43,969 bases of DNA, taken from contig JAKFER010000330.1 of NCBI GenBank assembly GCA_036675565.1, positions 1 to 43,969 of the forward strand, in the 5' to 3' direction. Below are positions 40,786 to 43,969 of this stretch, piece after piece. The notes beneath the pieces are model-generated. The model searched no databases. It was not told where the DNA came from and worked only from the letters and a program-made list of their open reading frames with translations. The stretch is from JACCYQ01 sp036675565 (GTDB lineage Bacteria > Bacteroidota > Bacteroidia > Chitinophagales > Chitinophagaceae). Both the position numbers and the translations under genes were made by a program. Every line of letters starts with the position of its first letter. The stretch's first letter is position 1.

Positions 40786-42615
40786 ATGCATCCACACCTG
40801 CAAAATTTATTGACATGTATTAACCTGGAAGAAAAAGAGCAGTTACAGCGATTCAGGTTAGATCAAACACATAACCTGAAACAATTAAAGGCAGAAGGCC
40901 TGGCGTTACATCCCATCATTGTTACACGCAAAACTTTTGGTTATAATGATTATCCTGAAATTACTTTTAAACTAAACTTTCCGCCGGAGGCAAACCTGTT
41001 CAGGGATGGTGCCGCCATAGAATGCTTTACTAACGGTGAAGAACCGGTGAAAGGTGTGTTGCTCAATGTGGATGGGAAAAACGGAGAGTTCCGGTTGTTT
41101 ACACCTGACTTTCCTGATTGGATAGAAGATAATGGTGTTGGCATTAAACTGGCTCCCGATACCCGAACTACAGGCATTATGAAAAAGGTGTTGAATGAAC
41201 TGGAAAATAACAAAACCATTTATGAACTTTTTGAACAATTACATGGAGAGCCAATCAAACCGGTAATACCGGTACCAACAAAAATTAATACTTTAAATTT
41301 TTCCAACAAACATTTAAATCAAAGTCAGCAACAAGCTGTAGCAGCCATCCTACATAACGAACAACTCACTATTATACATGGCCCACCGGGCACCGGAAAA
41401 ACAACGACACTTTTAGAAGCCATCTTACAATTAATAAAAATTGGGGAAAAAGTATTGGTATCGGCGCCCAGTAATACTGCTGTAGATAATATTTCCAAAG
41501 GCCTGATCAAACAAGGAATTAAATTATTAAGAGTTGGCAACACAAGCAAAGTCGATGAAACCATTTTTGCGCATACACCGGAAGGAAAACTGGGTAACAG
41601 TAAATCGCAGAAAGAAATCAAACAACTAAAAATGCGGGCCGAAGAATTTAGACGTATGGCCCTCAAGTATAAAAGAAGTTTTGGAAAAGCGGAAAGAGAA
41701 CAACGGAACCTGCTTTTTAAAGAAGTGAAAAACATTCGCAACGAGATTAAAAAATTGCAGGCTTATAATGAAGAAAAATTATTTGCAGAAGCAGAAGTGA
41801 TTGCAGGAACGCCCATTGGTTTATACGATGCAAAAATGGATCAACTGCATTTTAATTCCCTGGTTATTGATGAAGCGGGTCAGTGTATTGAGCCCCTGGC
41901 CTGGTGTATATTTCCCCTGGCAGATAAAATCGTACTGGCGGGCGATCACTGGCAACTTCCTCCCACTGTATTAAGCCTGGAAGCGGCCCAACGCGGATTT
42001 AACAGATCCATCCTGGAGGCAGCTATTGATCATAACCGTCATGCATACCTGCTGAACACGCAATACCGGATGCGTGCTGCCATATCAGGATTCAGCAGCC
42101 AATACTTCTACAACAGTTTATTAAAAACTGCGGAACACCTGCAAAATACCGGCTCACATCTAACCTTTATTGATACAGCCGGTTCGGGATTCAATGAGAC
42201 CCGTGGCCCTGATGGCATCAGTTTACAAAATGAAGGGGAGCTCCGCATTGTAAAACAATTATTAATATCGGGTGATTTTAATTTTCCTGATACTGCATTT
42301 ATATCACCTTACTCAGGCCAGGTAACCGCAGCCAAAGAAGTATTACCGGCTTACATGCGTATCAGTACGATCGATAGTTTCCAGGGACAGGAACAACACA
42401 GCATCATTGTTTCATTGGTAAGAAGCAACGATGATGGTGATATCGGATTTTTAAAAGATTACCGACGCATGAATGTTGCCATCACCCGGGCTAAAGAGCA
42501 ACTCATTGTTATTGGCGACAGTGCTACCATCGGTGCCGATAAATTTTACAATGAGTTTCTGACTTATATTGAGGAGCATGGAAATTACCGTACGGTATGG
42601 GAGTTTGAATTATAG
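40786..42615 (+). CDS. UPF1/IGHMBP2-like superfamily 1B helicase
   Basis: A 609-residue helicase. An N-terminal beta-barrel part (about 35-135) precedes RecA domain 1, with the Q motif LNQSQQQAV (about 176-184), Walker A GPPGTGKT (199-206), motif Ia SAPSNTAVDN and motif II DEAG (362-365). RecA domain 2 has LNTQYRMR (motif IV), DSFQGQEQHSIIVS (motif V) and RRMNVAITRAKEQLIVIGD (motif VI). These are the DNA2/NAM7 (UPF1-IGHMBP2) hallmarks, so it should translocate 5' to 3' on RNA or DNA. Such helicases without extra nuclease domains are common in Bacteroidota and little studied. No defence partner is adjacent, so it is treated as cellular. Confidence 0.9.
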   Translation: MHPHLQNLLTCINLEEKEQLQRFRLDQTHNLKQLKAEGLALHPIIVTRKTFGYNDYPEITFKLNFPPEANLFRDGAAIECFTNGEEPVKGVLLNVDGKNGEFRLFTPDFPDWIEDNGVGIKLAPDTRTTGIMKKVLNELENNKTIYELFEQLHGEPIKPVIPVPTKINTLNFSNKHLNQSQQQAVAAILHNEQLTIIHGPPGTGKTTTLLEAILQLIKIGEKVLVSAPSNTAVDNISKGLIKQGIKLLRVGNTSKVDETIFAHTPEGKLGNSKSQKEIKQLKMRAEEFRRMALKYKRSFGKAEREQRNLLFKEVKNIRNEIKKLQAYNEEKLFAEAEVIAGTPIGLYDAKMDQLHFNSLVIDEAGQCIEPLAWCIFPLADKIVLAGDHWQLPPTVLSLEAAQRGFNRSILEAAIDHNRHAYLLNTQYRMRAAISGFSSQYFYNSLLKTAEHLQNTGSHLTFIDTAGSGFNETRGPDGISLQNEGELRIVKQLLISGDFNFPDTAFISPYSGQVTAAKEVLPAYMRISTIDSFQGQEQHSIIVSLVRSNDDGDIGFLKDYRRMNVAITRAKEQLIVIGDSATIGADKFYNEFLTYIEEHGNYRTVWEFEL

Positions 42616-42711
42616 ACGGCCTTTTTATTTTTTCATTGTGTATTTGAAGCACTCCTATCCAAGTGGTATATTGGATAATTTTTAAAGGAATAAACATCAA
42701 TCTTTGGTTAA

Positions 42712-42742
42712 TTGATAATTCTTTTAAAATGAATTATACTTG
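42712..42742 (+). promoter_or_regulatory. Probable promoter of the lipoprotein gene at 42760
   Basis: TTG (42712-42714) and TATACTTG (42735-42742) are separated by 20 bases; the -7 box has one mismatch from TAnnTTTG. The predicted TSS lies about 10 bases before ATG 42760, which supports that start over the upstream GTG. Confidence 0.45.
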
Positions 42743-42759
42743 TGGAAACTATTATAAAA

Positions 42760-43257
42760 ATGATTCGATTATTACCCTTATTTTTTGTAGCGACCATTGC
42801 TATCGGTTGCATAAATTCAGCTGCCACTTCCGATAAATCAGACTCCGCAGTTAAAATAGATGAAAGAAAAGAACCGATTGCAGAAAGAAAACATTTTGCA
42901 GGTGCCTTCAGTAATGGAATGAAGGGTGACAGTATCAGCTTTGACATCAGTGCTGATGGCAAAAAATTGGAAAACCTGACCTTTAAAGGATATTGGCGAT
43001 GCAATGGAAAACTGGAAAGTGTTTTTGTAGGTCCGGATGATGCATTTGTTTTGGTGGATAATAAAGTGAACGACCATATTTCTGAGCCACCGGATGGAGG
43101 TTCTACCGCATGGCGCTTTGATTTGAATGCTGCCATCAACGGCAATGAAGCCTCGGGAACCTTCCGGATGAATATCAATAACCTTGGTTGCAATACGGGC
43201 ACATTATCATGGACTGCTAAAAAAGTAGATTGGGTGCAATCGAAAGGAAAATTATAG
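42760..43257 (+). CDS. Hypothetical lipoprotein with beta-rich domain
   Basis: A 165-residue protein with lipobox AIGC (Cys17) and a charged linker (about 18-45). A beta-rich domain follows (about 46-165) with GDSISFDISADGKKLENL, FKGYWRC, SGTFRMNINNLGCNTG and LSWTAKK. The alternating strands and two Cys (in YWRC and LGC) resemble small envelope beta-sandwich domains, but I do not recognise a family. I chose ATG 42760 rather than GTG 42742, because it gives a standard signal peptide and fits the promoter at 42712-42742. Location is probably periplasmic, on a membrane anchor. It is a single gene, convergent with the lipoprotein gene at 43338. Confidence 0.65.
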   Translation: MIRLLPLFFVATIAIGCINSAATSDKSDSAVKIDERKEPIAERKHFAGAFSNGMKGDSISFDISADGKKLENLTFKGYWRCNGKLESVFVGPDDAFVLVDNKVNDHISEPPDGGSTAWRFDLNAAINGNEASGTFRMNINNLGCNTGTLSWTAKKVDWVQSKGKL

Positions 43258-43337
43258 AATAATGAAATCATTCAGCCACCAGTTCAGGTGATTAAACAAA
43301 ATGACTGGAATGATATAGAAGAACCTGGAAAAAAATA

Positions 43338-43784
43338 TTATTCCTGGATGTAAGCATATTGATAATAACCCCCTGGTTTTTTTCCAAGGTTTAAAGTGTC
43401 TGGAATACCTCCATTAAAATCCAACACGATCATGAGCTTCCTGTTTTCGTTTACATGATCAACACGGGTGAAAACCCCATTAAACTCCTTCATACCACCG
43501 GTAAGAAATTTTATTACATTGGTGGATGGATCATATTCGTAATTGCCTTTTTTGTCGAACATGATATATTCACCATTATCTATTAATTCAAATTTATATT
43601 GAAATCCAAATCCTGTCGCAGATAATTGATAAGCATGATATACACCCTGTTGAAAATCTCCTCTTGACGCATCTTTGGGTTTTTCTACCGGGGCTTCATT
43701 GTCATTATTCATTACAGTTTGATTGTTTGCATCGGAACATGAATTCAGCATTATGAATGCGGACAATAAGAAAAATAATTTCAT
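43338..43784 (-). CDS. Hypothetical lipoprotein
   Basis: A 148-residue protein with lipobox LNSC (Cys16) and an Asn/Asp/Pro-rich linker to about residue 45. A compact beta domain follows (about 45-145; GFGFQYKFELIDNGEYIMFD, GNYEYDPSTNVIKFLTG, KLMIVLDFNGG). The strand order and Gly/Asn turns suggest a small lipocalin-like or beta-sandwich fold, a common type among uncharacterised Bacteroidota lipoproteins. No function is claimed. It converges on the 42760 lipoprotein gene across an 80-base gap. Downstream of its start, 43785-43969 shows nothing beyond AT-rich DNA. Confidence 0.65.
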   Translation of the reverse strand: MKLFFLLSAFIMLNSCSDANNQTVMNNDNEAPVEKPKDASRGDFQQGVYHAYQLSATGFGFQYKFELIDNGEYIMFDKKGNYEYDPSTNVIKFLTGGMKEFNGVFTRVDHVNENRKLMIVLDFNGGIPDTLNLGKKPGGYYQYAYIQE

Positions 43785-43969
43785 AGCAGTTCGTTATTTG
43801 AGCTACAAGTATATATTTTTTTTTGAAAATTGAAATCCTGCGGAACTAGAATACCTATTTGTAGTTATTATAAATAAGTATTAGAAAAACTGCCTAATCA
43901 TTAGATTTAAAAACTTAAAATATCAAATAATTATTTGTTGGCGATTAAATCCATTATTCGCATTACCTC

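Noticed and set aside
40786..42615. SF1 helicase considered as part of a defence system
   Set aside because: It has no nuclease or other effector domain and its only close neighbour is a hypothetical protein without defence features.
43267..43314. Imperfect inverted repeat between the two convergent lipoprotein genes
   Set aside because: Pairing is broken and there is no T-tract, so a terminator call is not supported.

Overview
The window looks like chromosomal DNA of a Bacteroidota species, most likely a Chitinophagaceae-type soil or freshwater bacterium. The evidence is AT-rich DNA, start codons mostly without a Shine-Dalgarno sequence, promoters of the TTTG-N19-21-TAnnTTTG type, many lipoproteins, secreted proteins with type IX secretion (T9SS) C-terminal domains, and DUF3347, BON and gliding-motility-associated domains. 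The assignment rests on sequence character and remembered family knowledge; no search was run. No phage, transposon, CRISPR array, tRNA or rRNA was seen, and codon use looks uniform.

Layout. 1-3647: a TesA-like esterase lipoprotein (cut by the window edge) divergent from a YbbA/YbbP-type ABC exporter, the same order as in E. coli. 3881-6100: a K+-dependent-type membrane pyrophosphatase. 6219-11294: a secreted nuclease, a DUF2892/SRPBCC protein, an unassigned lipoprotein, an M15 peptidase and an M48 peptidase. 11437-13890: a small acidic protein and a T9SS-exported clan GH-A glycosidase. 14009-19012: a glycan block with an ArnT/PMT-like transferase, an FdtA-like ketoisomerase, a WecD-like acetyltransferase, an FdtB-like aminotransferase and a polyprenyl-phosphate GT2. 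Together these suggest synthesis of an N-acetylated amino-deoxyhexose and lipid-carrier glycosyl transfer. 19027-20331: an amidase lipoprotein and a DUF3347 protein.

20620-30063 is mainly housekeeping: an ABC-F ATPase, formimidoylglutamase with imidazolonepropionase (end of histidine degradation), a fused trehalose-phosphate synthase/phosphatase, an MpaB/Lcp-like haem oxygenase and a DbpA-like helicase whose DEAD box reads DEFD. 30357-32794: two secreted proteins, the larger one T9SS-dependent. 32908-33776: a BON-LysM protein and a double-BON lipoprotein. 33886-35563: a trypsin-like protease and a GNAT acetyltransferase preceded on the same strand by a textbook TPP riboswitch with its own terminator. 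No thiamine gene is visible nearby, and this is the most striking signal of the window. 35767-43784: a small coiled-coil protein, a T9SS type-B cargo, a PD40-OmpA envelope protein, a conserved hypothetical, a UPF1-like SF1 helicase and two lipoproteins.

Functionally the window combines cell-envelope work (exporter, peptidoglycan hydrolases, OmpA, BON and LysM proteins, T9SS cargo, glycan block), core metabolism (PPi energy, histidine, trehalose) and RNA/translation factors. The points most worth following are the riboswitch with unexpected cargo, a 10-codon upstream ORF in the ABC-F leader, the DEFD helicase with a possibly leaderless mRNA, and an FN3-like module that occurs alone in one small secreted protein and inside two T9SS proteins.
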